Shown here: piece after piece, positions 6,397 to 15,707 of the stretch
How positions within the stretch are numbered: the first letter of the stretch is position 1
Layout of the letters: each line of letters begins with the position of its first letter
Assembly (NCBI RefSeq): GCF_005047595.1
Contig: NZ_SUPL01000009.1
Span: 1 to 64,000, forward strand
DNA length: 64,000 bases
Source: Pontimicrobium aquaticum
Lineage (GTDB): Bacteria; Bacteroidota; Bacteroidia; Flavobacteriales; Flavobacteriaceae
Direction: 5' to 3'
The notes under the pieces: generated by a model
Told to the model about the DNA's origin: nothing
Seen by the model: the letters and a program-made list of their open reading frames with translations, nothing else
Databases searched by the model: none
Program-made: the position numbers and the translations under genes

Positions 6397-9030
6397 ATGA
6401 AGAAGGTATTAAAAATTACAGGTATTATTTTATTAGTTTTTGTCGTGATTTTAGTGGCAATTCCTTTTGTATTAGAGTCCAAAATCGATGCTATTGTTCA
6501 AAATTATGCAGATAAAAACATCAATGCCAAAGTAGAATTTGATGATGTTAGTTTAAGCTTGATAAGTAGTTTTCCAAACGCCAAAGTGACTATTGATAAT
6601 CTTACCATTACTAACAACAAACCTTTTAAAGATGAAACCTTTACTACCGCAAAATCTATTGTTTTAAAAATGGCTATAAGAGAACTATTTAAAAACCAAG
6701 AAGATGAGCCTATTGCTATTACTAGTGTAGCTATTGATGAAGCATTAATAACCTTAAAAGAAAGTACATCTGGCAGCACTAATTGGGATGTTTTTAAAAC
6801 AGGAACAAATAAAAACACTACTGCTACTTCAACTGAAAGCACTGGGTTTAAAATCAATATAGAAGATTACAATATTACAAATAGTGCGCTTACTTATATT
6901 GACGAAAATTCAAATACTACAGTTTATGTTACCAATTTAAATCATTCAGGGAATGCTTTGTTTACTGATGTGGTTTCAGAATTAGATACAAAATCAGAAG
7001 CCAATGTAAGCTTAAGTATTGACAATGCTTCATATCTTGAAAACAACCACGTCACTTTAGATGCTTTAATAGATTTAAACTTAAAGGAAAACAGATATAC
7101 CTTTAAAGAGAACAAAGGATTTATCAATCAATTGCCATTGGAATTTAATGGTTATGTACAGCTTAAAGAGGAAGGACAACTTATAGACATTACGTTTAAA
7201 AACCCTGAATCGTCTTTTAAAGATTTTCTGGCCGTAATGCCTGAACGCTATGCAAAGAATTTGGATAATGTTGAGACTTCAGGTGATTTTAAAGTAGAAG
7301 GCATTATTAAAGGATTGGTTTCAGAAACTACCATTCCAACCATTGATATAAAAATGGTATCTGATAACGCTTCCTTTAAATATCCTGATCTTCCAAAGCG
7401 TGTTGAAAATATAAACATCAATGCAACAGTGAAAAATGACAATGGAAATCCTGATGATACTTACATAAATTTAACTACACTCAACTTTAAAATTGACCAA
7501 GATATATTTAAATCTTCAGCTATCTTGAAAAATCTTGGTGGTAACACTTTAGTAAATGCCAATCTTGATGGAACACTAAACCTAGCCAATATTTCAAAGG
7601 CATATCCTATAGAATTAGACAAACAAATAAGTGGTATTCTAAAAGGGAAATTAAACACCTCTTTTGATATGAATGCCATTGAAACCAATTCGTATAATAG
7701 AATTAAAAATAACGGTTCAATTAATATTACTGATTTTATTTTTTCTTCGGAAGATATTGTCAATCCTATTCACATTTCAAAAGCCGATTTAACCTTTAAA
7801 CCAGGAACTATTTCTTTAAATAATTTCGCAGCAAAAACAGGAGAAAGCGACATAAGTGCCACTGGAAGTATTAAAAATTTGATTGGTTTTTTAATGCAGA
7901 AAAATAAATTGCAAGGGGATTTTAAAGTAAAGTCGAACGTTTTTGCAGTAAACGATTTTATGGTAGCCCAAGATGAAGCTGCCGAAGAAAACAAAGCAAC
8001 TTCCAATAAAGCATCGCTTAAAATTCCTGAGTTTTTAGATTGCAACATCACAGCGGATGTGAATACCGTAATTTATGACAATCTTAATTTAAAGGATGTT
8101 AGTGGTTCGTTGGCTATTAATAACCAGCAAGCTAATTTAAAAGGATTAACCTCAAAACTATTTGAAGGCATTTTAGCCATTACTGGGAATATTTCGACTC
8201 AAGAAGCTACGCCTACGTTCAACCTCAACTTAGGTGTAGATAATTTTGATATTGCAAAATCCTTTAGCGGTTTAGAATTATTTCAAAGTCTTGCTCCTAT
8301 TGCCAATACCTTACAAGGAAAGTTAAATTCAACTATCAACCTTAAAGGAAATTTAAACGAGTCATTTACTCCAGATATCGCAACAATTTCTGGAAACTCC
8401 TTTGCACAACTTTTTGTAAGCTCTATAAATTCGAAAAAATTGAAAGTCCTTGAAAAATTACAAGACAACCTAAACTTTGTGGATTTCAATAAACTAAACC
8501 TAGACGATTTAAAAACTAATCTATCTTTTGAAAATGGCTTAGTAAATGTAAAGCCATTCAATATAAAATATAAAGATATAGACATCCAAGTTTCAGGCTC
8601 TCATGGTTTTGATAAATCTTTAAATTATAAAGTAGCTCTTGATGTTCCTGCTAAATACCTAGGCAGTGAGGTTAATAGGTTAATTGGAAGAATTAACGAT
8701 AGTGAGGTAAACAAAATTACTATTCCAGTAACAGCTAACGTTTCAGGAACTTATGCAAGTCCACAAGTATCAACCGATTTAACAAGTGGTGTATCCAATT
8801 TAACAAAACAACTCATAGACATTGAAAAACAAAAGCTTTTAAATTCTGGAAAAGACAAGCTAAACGATTTACTTGATGGTGTCTTAAACAAAAAGAAAAA
8901 ACAAACAGATAGTACTAAAGCAGAAGCCATAAAAAAGGATAGTACTAAAACTAAAACCGAAGATGCAGTAAAAAGCATTTTAGGTAATTTGCTTAAAAAT
9001 CGAAAAAAGAAAAAAGATACCACAAATTAA
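6397..9030 (+). CDS. AsmA-like envelope protein
   Basis: The 877-residue product has one N-terminal membrane helix (about residues 4-26), then a long beta-rich region with repeated short hydrophobic strands and many Asn, Thr and Lys residues, ending in a Lys-rich tail. This is the layout of AsmA/TamB-type proteins, anchored in the inner membrane with a periplasmic elongated body, thought to help lipid transport or outer-membrane assembly. The segment DNVSLSLISSF-like near residue 48 (DDVSLSLISSFPNAKVTI) is the typical AsmA start. It is followed 122 bases later by rpoD on the same strand. The exact cargo is unknown. Confidence 0.85.
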   Translation: MKKVLKITGIILLVFVVILVAIPFVLESKIDAIVQNYADKNINAKVEFDDVSLSLISSFPNAKVTIDNLTITNNKPFKDETFTTAKSIVLKMAIRELFKNQEDEPIAITSVAIDEALITLKESTSGSTNWDVFKTGTNKNTTATSTESTGFKINIEDYNITNSALTYIDENSNTTVYVTNLNHSGNALFTDVVSELDTKSEANVSLSIDNASYLENNHVTLDALIDLNLKENRYTFKENKGFINQLPLEFNGYVQLKEEGQLIDITFKNPESSFKDFLAVMPERYAKNLDNVETSGDFKVEGIIKGLVSETTIPTIDIKMVSDNASFKYPDLPKRVENININATVKNDNGNPDDTYINLTTLNFKIDQDIFKSSAILKNLGGNTLVNANLDGTLNLANISKAYPIELDKQISGILKGKLNTSFDMNAIETNSYNRIKNNGSINITDFIFSSEDIVNPIHISKADLTFKPGTISLNNFAAKTGESDISATGSIKNLIGFLMQKNKLQGDFKVKSNVFAVNDFMVAQDEAAEENKATSNKASLKIPEFLDCNITADVNTVIYDNLNLKDVSGSLAINNQQANLKGLTSKLFEGILAITGNISTQEATPTFNLNLGVDNFDIAKSFSGLELFQSLAPIANTLQGKLNSTINLKGNLNESFTPDIATISGNSFAQLFVSSINSKKLKVLEKLQDNLNFVDFNKLNLDDLKTNLSFENGLVNVKPFNIKYKDIDIQVSGSHGFDKSLNYKVALDVPAKYLGSEVNRLIGRINDSEVNKITIPVTANVSGTYASPQVSTDLTSGVSNLTKQLIDIEKQKLLNSGKDKLNDLLDGVLNKKKKQTDSTKAEAIKKDSTKTKTEDAVKSILGNLLKNRKKKKDTTN

Positions 9031-9152
9031 TGTTTTTTGTCCTTTTTAATGTTTTTTGGTCTTTTTTCAAACAAAAAGCATCATTTATTAGGATTTCTAG
9101 ATAAAAACGTTATGTTATAAGAATGTATAATTCTTAAACTTAACATCTATAT

Positions 9153-10016
9153 ATGAGGCAATTAAAAATCACTAAACAAGTTACCAACAGAGAATCTAAA
9201 TCACTTGACAAATACCTTCAAGACATAAGCAAAATTGAATTAATTACCGCTGATGAAGAAGTAGAATTAGCACAAAAAATACATGCTGGTGATCAAGAAG
9301 CTTTAGACAAACTCACAACTGCTAACTTACGTTTTGTGGTTTCGGTCTCAAAACAATATCAAAATCAGGGCTTATCATTACCAGATTTAATCAACGAAGG
9401 AAATGCTGGACTAGTTAAAGCAGCCAAACGTTTTGATGAAACTAGAGGCTTTAAGTTTATATCGTATGCTGTATGGTGGATTAGACAGGCAATACTACAA
9501 GCATTGGCAGAACAATCACGTATAGTAAGACTTCCATTAAACAAAATTGGTTCAATTAATAAAATTAATAAAGCGTATTCTCATTTAGAGCAAACACACG
9601 AGAGAGCACCTAGTGCTGAAGAAATTGCTAATAGTCTAGAACTTTCAGTTAGTAGCGTAAAACAGTCCATGAAAATCTCTGGAAGACATGTATCTATGGA
9701 TTCACCTCTAAAAGAAGGTGAAACATCAACACTGTACGATGTTGTAAAATCGGAGGAATCGCCAAAACCTGATGCCGATTTAATGAGAAACTCATTAACA
9801 ATTGAAATAAATCGTGCTTTAGACACGCTATCAGAAAAAGAAGCCGTAGTTTTGCGCCATTATTACGGTATCGATCAAAAACAACCTATGAGCCTTCAAG
9901 AAATAGGCGACTCTTTTGGATTAACACGAGAGCGTGTTAGACAAATAAAAGAAAAGGGAATTCGCAGGTTGCGACATACATCAAAAAGTAAAGTATTAAA
10001 AACATATTTAGGATAA
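9153..10016 (+). CDS. rpoD: Primary RNA polymerase sigma factor (RpoD/SigA type)
   Basis: This 287-residue protein is the short housekeeping sigma factor characteristic of Bacteroidota, lacking region 1.1. It has region 1.2 ([17 protein letters not shown]), region 2.1-2.4 ending [20 protein letters not shown] (about 99-118), region 3, and region 4.2 with the helix-turn-helix [20 protein letters not shown] (about 248-267). It directs RNA polymerase to the TTG/TAnnTTTG promoters seen elsewhere in this window. The ATG start gives [21 protein letters not shown], the usual N-terminus. rpsU follows 31 bases downstream and is probably cotranscribed. No clear promoter was found in the preceding 122 bases. 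Confidence 0.96.
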   Translation: MRQLKITKQVTNRESKSLDKYLQDISKIELITADEEVELAQKIHAGDQEALDKLTTANLRFVVSVSKQYQNQGLSLPDLINEGNAGLVKAAKRFDETRGFKFISYAVWWIRQAILQALAEQSRIVRLPLNKIGSINKINKAYSHLEQTHERAPSAEEIANSLELSVSSVKQSMKISGRHVSMDSPLKEGETSTLYDVVKSEESPKPDADLMRNSLTIEINRALDTLSEKEAVVLRHYYGIDQKQPMSLQEIGDSFGLTRERVRQIKEKGIRRLRHTSKSKVLKTYLG

Positions 10017-10047
10017 GCCTAAAAGTAAAACATTAATAAATATATAT

Positions 10048-10242
10048 ATGTTAAAAATCATTATTAAAGAAGGAGAAAATATAGAGCGTGCTTTAAAACG
10101 TTACAAACGAAAGCACAGAAATATTAAGGTGATGCAGAATTTAAGAGAAAATCAATTTTTCACGAAGCCTTCAGTTAAAAGACGTCGTGAAATTCAAAAA
10201 GCGGCATACATACAAAATTTGAGAGATCAAGAAGATATTTAG
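10048..10242 (+). CDS. rpsU: 30S ribosomal protein bS21
   Basis: bS21 is a small basic protein of the 30S platform. The 64-residue product has IIIKEGENIERALKRYKRK followed by KPSVKRRREIQKAAYIQNLR, as in other bS21 proteins. In Bacteroidota bS21 with bS18 and bS6 hides the anti-Shine-Dalgarno tail of 16S rRNA, and Tyr54, reported to be important for this, is present here (KAAYIQ). The start is an ATG preceded by a purely A/T stretch with no Shine-Dalgarno sequence. The only AAGGAG-like stretch is inside the gene at codons 7-10. It follows rpoD by 31 bases and ends in a strong terminator. A second rpsU may exist elsewhere. Confidence 0.95.
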   Translation: MLKIIIKEGENIERALKRYKRKHRNIKVMQNLRENQFFTKPSVKRRREIQKAAYIQNLRDQEDI

Positions 10243-10263
10243 TATGTCATTAAAATATAATTG

Positions 10264-10300
10264 AATCCCATTTAAGAATTAGCTTTAAATGGGATTTTTT
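10264..10300 (+). terminator. Terminator after rpsU
   Basis: A 12-bp perfect stem (10264-10275 with 10285-10296, core AATCCCATTTAA) and nine-base loop is followed on the plus strand by six T. It ends the rpoD-rpsU transcript and separates it from the convergent DUF2797 gene, which stops three bases on. Confidence 0.85.
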
Positions 10301-10302
10301 AT

Positions 10303-11097
10303 TTAATTAATTGCTATAGAAACCACCAAACCTTCATTTGCTCTAATATTAAAAACAGTTTGGTCTTCAAAAATAAAATACTGCCCTTTAATACCTACAA
10401 GCTTACCTTCAAACTCTTTTGCTTTCAATAAGTTTAAACTTGAAGGTTTTTGAGGGTATTTAAGTACTGGAAAATTTATATTAGTTTCAGAGTTATTTGC
10501 TATATAATAGTCTTTAGCTTCATCAGGGATATAATCTTTTAGTCTCTCACGCCAATGCACTAAGTTTTCGTCCTCAATATCATTTTTTAGCATCTTTCGC
10601 CAATTAGTTTTATCAGCTACATGGCTTTTTAAAGCAACCTCAGTAATGCCTGCTATATACCTATTTGGCACCTCCACAATCTCTATAGCTTCATGAGCTC
10701 CTTGGTCTATCCAACGTGTTGGCACTTGACTTTTTCTGGTAACACCAACCTTAACATTACTAGAATTAGCTAAATATACTATATGTGGTTGCAGTTGTAC
10801 TTTCTTCTCATATTCTAAATCTCTATCTTCTTTATCAAGATGCGCAGTACTTAATTCTGGTCGCATAATCCAATCGGCTGCTTGCGGAATATCAAAAAAA
10901 CAACTTTTACAAAACCCTTGTCGGTATATAGGTTTATCTAACCCACAATTAAGGCATTGATATTTTACAAAACTGATTTTAAGTGTTTTATTTAACAATT
11001 GATTTACATTAATGAAATCTGTTTCAAACACCAAATAATAATTAATGGGGTTACTAAATTCAGTTTCCATTTTTGTTAACACACCTTGATACTGCAT
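10303..11097 (-). CDS. DUF2797 protein with zinc knuckle and GIY-YIG-like core
   Basis: Function unknown. The 264-residue protein starts at the ATG at 11097 (MQYQGVLTKMETEF). Two CxxC pairs, C48/C51 and C63/C66 in CLNCGLDKPIYRQGFCKSC, look like a zinc site. It is followed by HIVYLANSSNVKVGVTRKS (about 105-123) and a later ITEVALKSHV. The order VYL, then VKVGVT and Arg, then a helix with Glu resembles the GIY-YIG nuclease fold as found in T5-Orf172-like proteins. Whether it cuts nucleic acid is an inference. It is divergent from the GH3-like gene with 45 bases between starts. An in-frame TTG 14 codons upstream is less likely. Confidence 0.75.
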   Translation of the reverse strand: MQYQGVLTKMETEFSNPINYYLVFETDFINVNQLLNKTLKISFVKYQCLNCGLDKPIYRQGFCKSCFFDIPQAADWIMRPELSTAHLDKEDRDLEYEKKVQLQPHIVYLANSSNVKVGVTRKSQVPTRWIDQGAHEAIEIVEVPNRYIAGITEVALKSHVADKTNWRKMLKNDIEDENLVHWRERLKDYIPDEAKDYYIANNSETNINFPVLKYPQKPSSLNLLKAKEFEGKLVGIKGQYFIFEDQTVFNIRANEGLVVSIAIN

Positions 11098-11142
11098 AAA
11101 AAGATTTTTCCTATTTTTAAACCTTGTAAAGATAACCAATAT

Positions 11143-12657
11143 ATGCCAATTCCCTTAGTAAATTCTATTGCTTCATGGTTTTTAAAAAAACGGTTTCATC
11201 AAATTGACTTGTTTTTAAAATACCCTAATGAAGTTCAAAACGAATTACTTTTCTCGCTTTTAAACATAGCTAAGGACACTGAAATTGGAAAAAAATATGA
11301 CTTTGCATCTATAAAAAGTTACGAAACTTTTTCTAAAAGAATTCCAGTTTCTGCTTATGAAGACATTCAAGATGTAATTGAAAAATCAAGACAAGGAACG
11401 CAAAATATTTTTTGGCCAACTCCTATAAAGTGGTTTGCAAAATCAAGCGGCACCACTAATGCTAAAAGTAAATTTATTCCTGTAAGCTTTGAGTCTTTAG
11501 AAGATTGCCACTATGCAGCAGGAAAAGATTTATTATGCATGTATTTAAATAATAACGAGAATTCTCAATTATTTACGGGCAAAAGTTTACGTTTGGGTGG
11601 CAGCAAAGAACTATATAAAGAAAATGGTACTGCTTTTGGAGATTTATCGGCAATTTTGATTGATAACATGCCTTTTTGGGCAGAATTTAGTAGTACCCCA
11701 AGTAATAAAGTATCGTTAATGAGTGATTGGGAGCACAAAATGCAAGCTATTGTTGATGAAACTATTAACGAAAATGTAACTAGCTTAGCAGGTGTACCTT
11801 CCTGGATGTTAGTGTTATTAAATAATGTATTAGAAACAACAGGCAAACAAAATATTTTAGATATTTGGCCAAATTTAGAAGTGTATTTTCATGGAGGTGT
11901 AAGCTTTGTACCGTATATGAATCAATATAAATCAATATTACCTAGAAAAAATTTTAAGTATTATGAAATTTATAATGCGTCGGAAGGTTTTTTCGCAATT
12001 CAGGATCAAAACAATTCAAGTGAGTTACTTTTAATGCTCGATTATGGTATTTTTTATGAGTTTATTGATATGTCAACCTACGGTACGCCTCAAGAAAAAA
12101 TCATCCCATTAAATAAGGTCGAAAAAAATGTCAATTATGCCGTTATTATTACCACAAATGCAGGCTTGTGGCGTTATAAAATTGGCGATACTATTAGGTT
12201 TACTTCATTAAATCCTTATCGTATAAAAGTATCTGGACGCACAAAACATCATATAAATGTATTTGGAGAAGAGCTCATCATAGAAAATGCTGAAGACGCA
12301 CTAAAAGATGTTTGTAAAAAAACCAATGCCGAAATTATTGACTATACTGCTGCGCCAATATTTATGAAAGGAAAAGAAAAAGGAGCACATGAATGGCTTA
12401 TTGAATTTAAAACACCACCTAACGATATTAACAGCTTTAATAAATTACTAGACGCTTCGTTACAATCTTTAAACTCTGATTACGAAGCTAAGCGCTACAA
12501 CAACATTACTTTAAATGTGCCAAAAATACACATTGCTAGACCACAATTGTTTTACGATTGGTTAAAAGAAAAAGACAAACTTGGCGGTCAACATAAAATT
12601 CCTAGACTTTCAAATTCTAGAGATTATTTAGATGAACTATTAAAATTAAACAACTAA
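11143..12657 (+). CDS. GH3-family acyl-adenylating protein
   Basis: The 504-residue product belongs to the GH3 auxin-responsive promoter family, relatives of acyl-adenylating enzymes that in plants join amino acids to hormones. Visible motifs are the ATP-binding AKSSGTTNAKSKFIPVS (SSGTT at 101-105), YNASEGFFAIQD, and LWRYKIGDTIRFT, with GRTKHHINVFGEELI near the start of the C-terminal lobe. The order and length are complete. Bacterial members are common in Bacteroidota but their substrates are unknown. The ATG at 11143 gives MPIPLVNSIASWFLKKRF; a TTG 19 codons earlier would overlap the divergent DUF2797 start. The gene is monocistronic. Confidence 0.85.
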   Translation: MPIPLVNSIASWFLKKRFHQIDLFLKYPNEVQNELLFSLLNIAKDTEIGKKYDFASIKSYETFSKRIPVSAYEDIQDVIEKSRQGTQNIFWPTPIKWFAKSSGTTNAKSKFIPVSFESLEDCHYAAGKDLLCMYLNNNENSQLFTGKSLRLGGSKELYKENGTAFGDLSAILIDNMPFWAEFSSTPSNKVSLMSDWEHKMQAIVDETINENVTSLAGVPSWMLVLLNNVLETTGKQNILDIWPNLEVYFHGGVSFVPYMNQYKSILPRKNFKYYEIYNASEGFFAIQDQNNSSELLLMLDYGIFYEFIDMSTYGTPQEKIIPLNKVEKNVNYAVIITTNAGLWRYKIGDTIRFTSLNPYRIKVSGRTKHHINVFGEELIIENAEDALKDVCKKTNAEIIDYTAAPIFMKGKEKGAHEWLIEFKTPPNDINSFNKLLDASLQSLNSDYEAKRYNNITLNVPKIHIARPQLFYDWLKEKDKLGGQHKIPRLSNSRDYLDELLKLNN

Positions 12658-12839
12658 AATTCGTTGCCCTTTATCGGTAAAAAAGACGTTCTTTTTTCTT
12701 TAAACGAATATACGTTCGTATTCATCTAAAAATTAGGACTCACCTTTTTTTCTTTCAATTATAATACTACTTTTAAACTGCAATTGAGAAAAAAACATAA
12801 AAAACTTACTGCAAACATTAATTATAATCCAAGATAAAA

Positions 12840-12863
12840 AAACCACTCATTTTTGAGTGGTTT
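12840..12863 (+). terminator. Terminator-like hairpin in the gap after the GH3-like gene
   Basis: A 10-bp perfect stem AAACCACTCA (12840-12849) pairs with TGAGTGGTTT (12854-12863) around a TTTT loop. It has A-rich sequence on its left and TTTCTTTATT on its right, so it could act in both directions. It lies in the gene-free stretch 12658-12974, about 180 bases after the GH3-like stop. Besides this hairpin and a promoter near the right end, the stretch is A/T-rich with no open frame I can support. The stem is nearly the same as that of the clpX terminator at 16604-16629. Confidence 0.65.
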
Positions 12864-12940
12864 CTTTATTTATAAAATTTTTATTTAATCTATATTTAAC
12901 AACTTACATCTAAACATCAATAGCTTACATCATATAAGTC

Positions 12941-12970
12941 TTGACTTTTACTTAGAATTTCATACATTTA
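12941..12970 (+). promoter_or_regulatory. Promoter for the T9SS substrate gene
   Basis: TTG at 12941-12943, a 19-base spacer and TACATTTA at 12963-12970 match the Bacteroidota TTG/TAnnTTTG promoter except for the last base. Transcription would begin close to the GTG start at 12975, so the message may be almost leaderless. Confidence 0.5.
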
Positions 12971-12974
12971 GTAG

Positions 12975-15704
12975 GTGAAAAAGAAAATTTTAGTAGTATT
13001 TGTATTATTCACTACCTTAGTATTTTCCCAAAACGAGGCTAACAACTGGTTTTTCGGTGAAAACATGGGCTTAAGGTTTAACCGAAATTCGCCAAGGCCA
13101 ACAGTTCAACGAGGTAGCTTAAATACCTTAGAAGGTTGTGCATCAATATCTGATGCCAATGGTAATCTATTGTTTTATTCTGACGGTTCAACTGCATGGA
13201 CAAGGACACACCTACCTATGCCAAATGGCACAGATTTATTAGGAGACGAATCAAGCACGCAATCTGCCATTATAGTTCCCAACCCTACATATCCCAATAT
13301 ATATTATTTATTTACTGTAGGCTCAACTATTAATCCTACAGGATATCATTACTACACTGTTGACCTCTCTCTTAATAATAATTTAGGAGATATTACTGGT
13401 GACGCAACTGATTTGTCTGGTAATGCTTCTGGAGGGTTTTGGTCGGAAAAAATCACTGCTGTCGAAACAGCAGATTGTGATGGTTATTGGGTAATTTCAT
13501 TGGTTGATAATTTATTTTATTCTTATAAAGTAACCGAAAATGGCGTAGATACAACACCTGTAATATCTCAAGTAGATTTCATGTCCAGACAATCTCGTGG
13601 GTATCTAAAGATTTCTCCTAATGGAAAAAAACTAGCAGTTGCTCACCAAGGATTAAACTCAGCTACTAGTGGGTTATTACTATACAGTTTTGATAACAGT
13701 ATAGGCGCTGTTGCTAATGATGGAGAAATGATATTTAACTCAGGTGGTATTGAAGCACCTTATGGTATTGAATTTTCACCAAGTGGAGATATGTTATACG
13801 CTTCTACTTTTGATTCAGTAGATACTTATAAATTATATCAATTCGATTTAAAAGATACAAACCCTAGAACAAATAGATCTCTATTACACTCTGAAGAGGC
13901 TTACAGAGGTGCGCTACAATTAGGGCCTGATTTAAAAATATATGTCACAATTCCTGAAGAATATACTGTAGGTACCCAATACTTAGACGTGATTCATAAT
14001 CCAGAATTAAAAGGCGATGATTGCGATTTTGAATTAGATTATATCGACTTTGGAAATGGCAGACAAGTAATGCAGGGATTACCTCCATTTATTCAATCCT
14101 TTTTTATTATAAACGATTTTAATATTGTTAATCCTAACGAGGATGTTACTGAAACTAGTGCAGACCTCGCCATATGCTATGATAGTACTTATACCTTGAG
14201 TGGTCCTAATATTCCTGGAGCTGAATATTTTTGGACGTTTAACGATGGTACAACAACAACCAACCTTCCTACACCATCTCCTCCACATCAATTAGTAGTG
14301 AATAGTGATGGAACAAATACCATTGGAACCTATTCACTTTATGTGGATTCGCATGATGATTGTGATAATAAATATGAGGGCTTTGCAAATGTTTCATTTA
14401 ATTTACCTCCAACTATTAACCCAAATGTTACATTAGAAAAATGTGATTTATTTGATAACGATTCGCAAGATGGATTAACTACATTCGATTTACAAAACAG
14501 CATTGATGATATAACAAATAACCAATCGCATAGATTTAATGTGTATTTTTATTTAAACACTGTTGATGCTGATTCAGACCCTTTAAATCAAAACGCTTTA
14601 GACCCCATTTTTTCCAACACAAGCGCAAATCAAGTAATTATTGCAAAAGTTTATGAAATAGGAAACGACTGTTATAGCTTTAGCGAAGTAGAATTGGTAG
14701 CAACTCCTAATCTTGTTTTATCTGCCGCTGATGAGTATGGTTGCAACTTAGGAAATGACACTGCTTTATTTAACCTAAATGCTATTAAAAATAATATTAT
14801 TAATTCCCTCAATCCTTTAGGAACCTATACAGTCTCTTTATATGATTCGCTCGAGAATGCTATAAATAACAACGTAATCTCTGGAAACAACTATACAACT
14901 GAAGCCATAACCTTATATTTTAAAGTAGAAGAAAATGGAAACTGTTATGGGTCTGGTCAAGTTAATTTAATTATAAGCTCTTTTCCTGAGTTTAACTCAT
15001 TGGAGACTATTGTTATTTGCGATAATTCTTTCCCTATAACGTTAACTGCTCCAATTCCTGCAAACTCACAAAACAACTACAGTTACAACTGGAGTAATAA
15101 TGACACAGGATATCAAATATCCTTACCTGGACCCCAAACAATAGTGCTTACTATGGTAGATAATCTTTCGGGTTGTGAAAAACAAAAAACATTCAGGGTA
15201 CTAAGCTCAACCATACCTGTTTTAAATGGTATTACAGTAGATCTTGGGGACATAAATAAAGTTACCGTATTGGCAGCACAAAATAGCGATAACCTTTATG
15301 GCCTAAACAACATTGACGATGTTTTTGATTTTAATTACCAACCTGAAAACACTTTTAACAATGTCCCTCCTGGAACTTACGATGTCTATGTCAACAATGT
15401 TTGTGGCACTATAGTCCAAAGAATTTTTGTGTTTGGGTTTCAAAAATTCTTAACACCAAATAGTGATGGTTATCATGACACTTGGAGAATGAAAGGATTA
15501 GACCATGATAATTTTATTTACTCTGATATCAACATATTTGACAGATACGGAAAACTGCTAAATACAATAGATCCAAATTCGAGTTGGGATGGCACTTTTA
15601 ACGGAAAAAGATTGCCCTCAAGCGATTATTGGTTTACTATAAGTGTAAATGATATAAATAATAACTTAGTTACCTATAAAGGCCATTTTAGCTTAGTACA
15701 GTAA
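12975..15704 (+). CDS. Secreted protein with T9SS type-B (gliding-associated) C-terminal domain
   Basis: The 909-residue product starts at GTG and has a signal peptide (MKKKILVVFVLFTTLVFS). The first half, from NNWFFGENMGLRFN, has repeated beta-strand segments such as LLFYSDGSTAW and SGDMLYASTFDS, like a beta-propeller. The second half has Ig/PKD-like segments (YFWTFNDG). The last about 85 residues (FLTPNSDGYHDTWRM, then INIFDRYGKLL and WDGTFNGKRLPSSDYWFTI) are the type-B C-terminal sorting domain that sends proteins through the type IX secretion system. It is therefore likely exported by SprA, encoded at the other end of this window, and attached to or released from the cell surface. Its specific role is unknown. 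It ends three bases before the convergent esterase gene. Confidence 0.9.
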   Translation: MKKKILVVFVLFTTLVFSQNEANNWFFGENMGLRFNRNSPRPTVQRGSLNTLEGCASISDANGNLLFYSDGSTAWTRTHLPMPNGTDLLGDESSTQSAIIVPNPTYPNIYYLFTVGSTINPTGYHYYTVDLSLNNNLGDITGDATDLSGNASGGFWSEKITAVETADCDGYWVISLVDNLFYSYKVTENGVDTTPVISQVDFMSRQSRGYLKISPNGKKLAVAHQGLNSATSGLLLYSFDNSIGAVANDGEMIFNSGGIEAPYGIEFSPSGDMLYASTFDSVDTYKLYQFDLKDTNPRTNRSLLHSEEAYRGALQLGPDLKIYVTIPEEYTVGTQYLDVIHNPELKGDDCDFELDYIDFGNGRQVMQGLPPFIQSFFIINDFNIVNPNEDVTETSADLAICYDSTYTLSGPNIPGAEYFWTFNDGTTTTNLPTPSPPHQLVVNSDGTNTIGTYSLYVDSHDDCDNKYEGFANVSFNLPPTINPNVTLEKCDLFDNDSQDGLTTFDLQNSIDDITNNQSHRFNVYFYLNTVDADSDPLNQNALDPIFSNTSANQVIIAKVYEIGNDCYSFSEVELVATPNLVLSAADEYGCNLGNDTALFNLNAIKNNIINSLNPLGTYTVSLYDSLENAINNNVISGNNYTTEAITLYFKVEENGNCYGSGQVNLIISSFPEFNSLETIVICDNSFPITLTAPIPANSQNNYSYNWSNNDTGYQISLPGPQTIVLTMVDNLSGCEKQKTFRVLSSTIPVLNGITVDLGDINKVTVLAAQNSDNLYGLNNIDDVFDFNYQPENTFNNVPPGTYDVYVNNVCGTIVQRIFVFGFQKFLTPNSDGYHDTWRMKGLDHDNFIYSDINIFDRYGKLLNTIDPNSSWDGTFNGKRLPSSDYWFTISVNDINNNLVTYKGHFSLVQ

Positions 15705-15707
15705 AAT

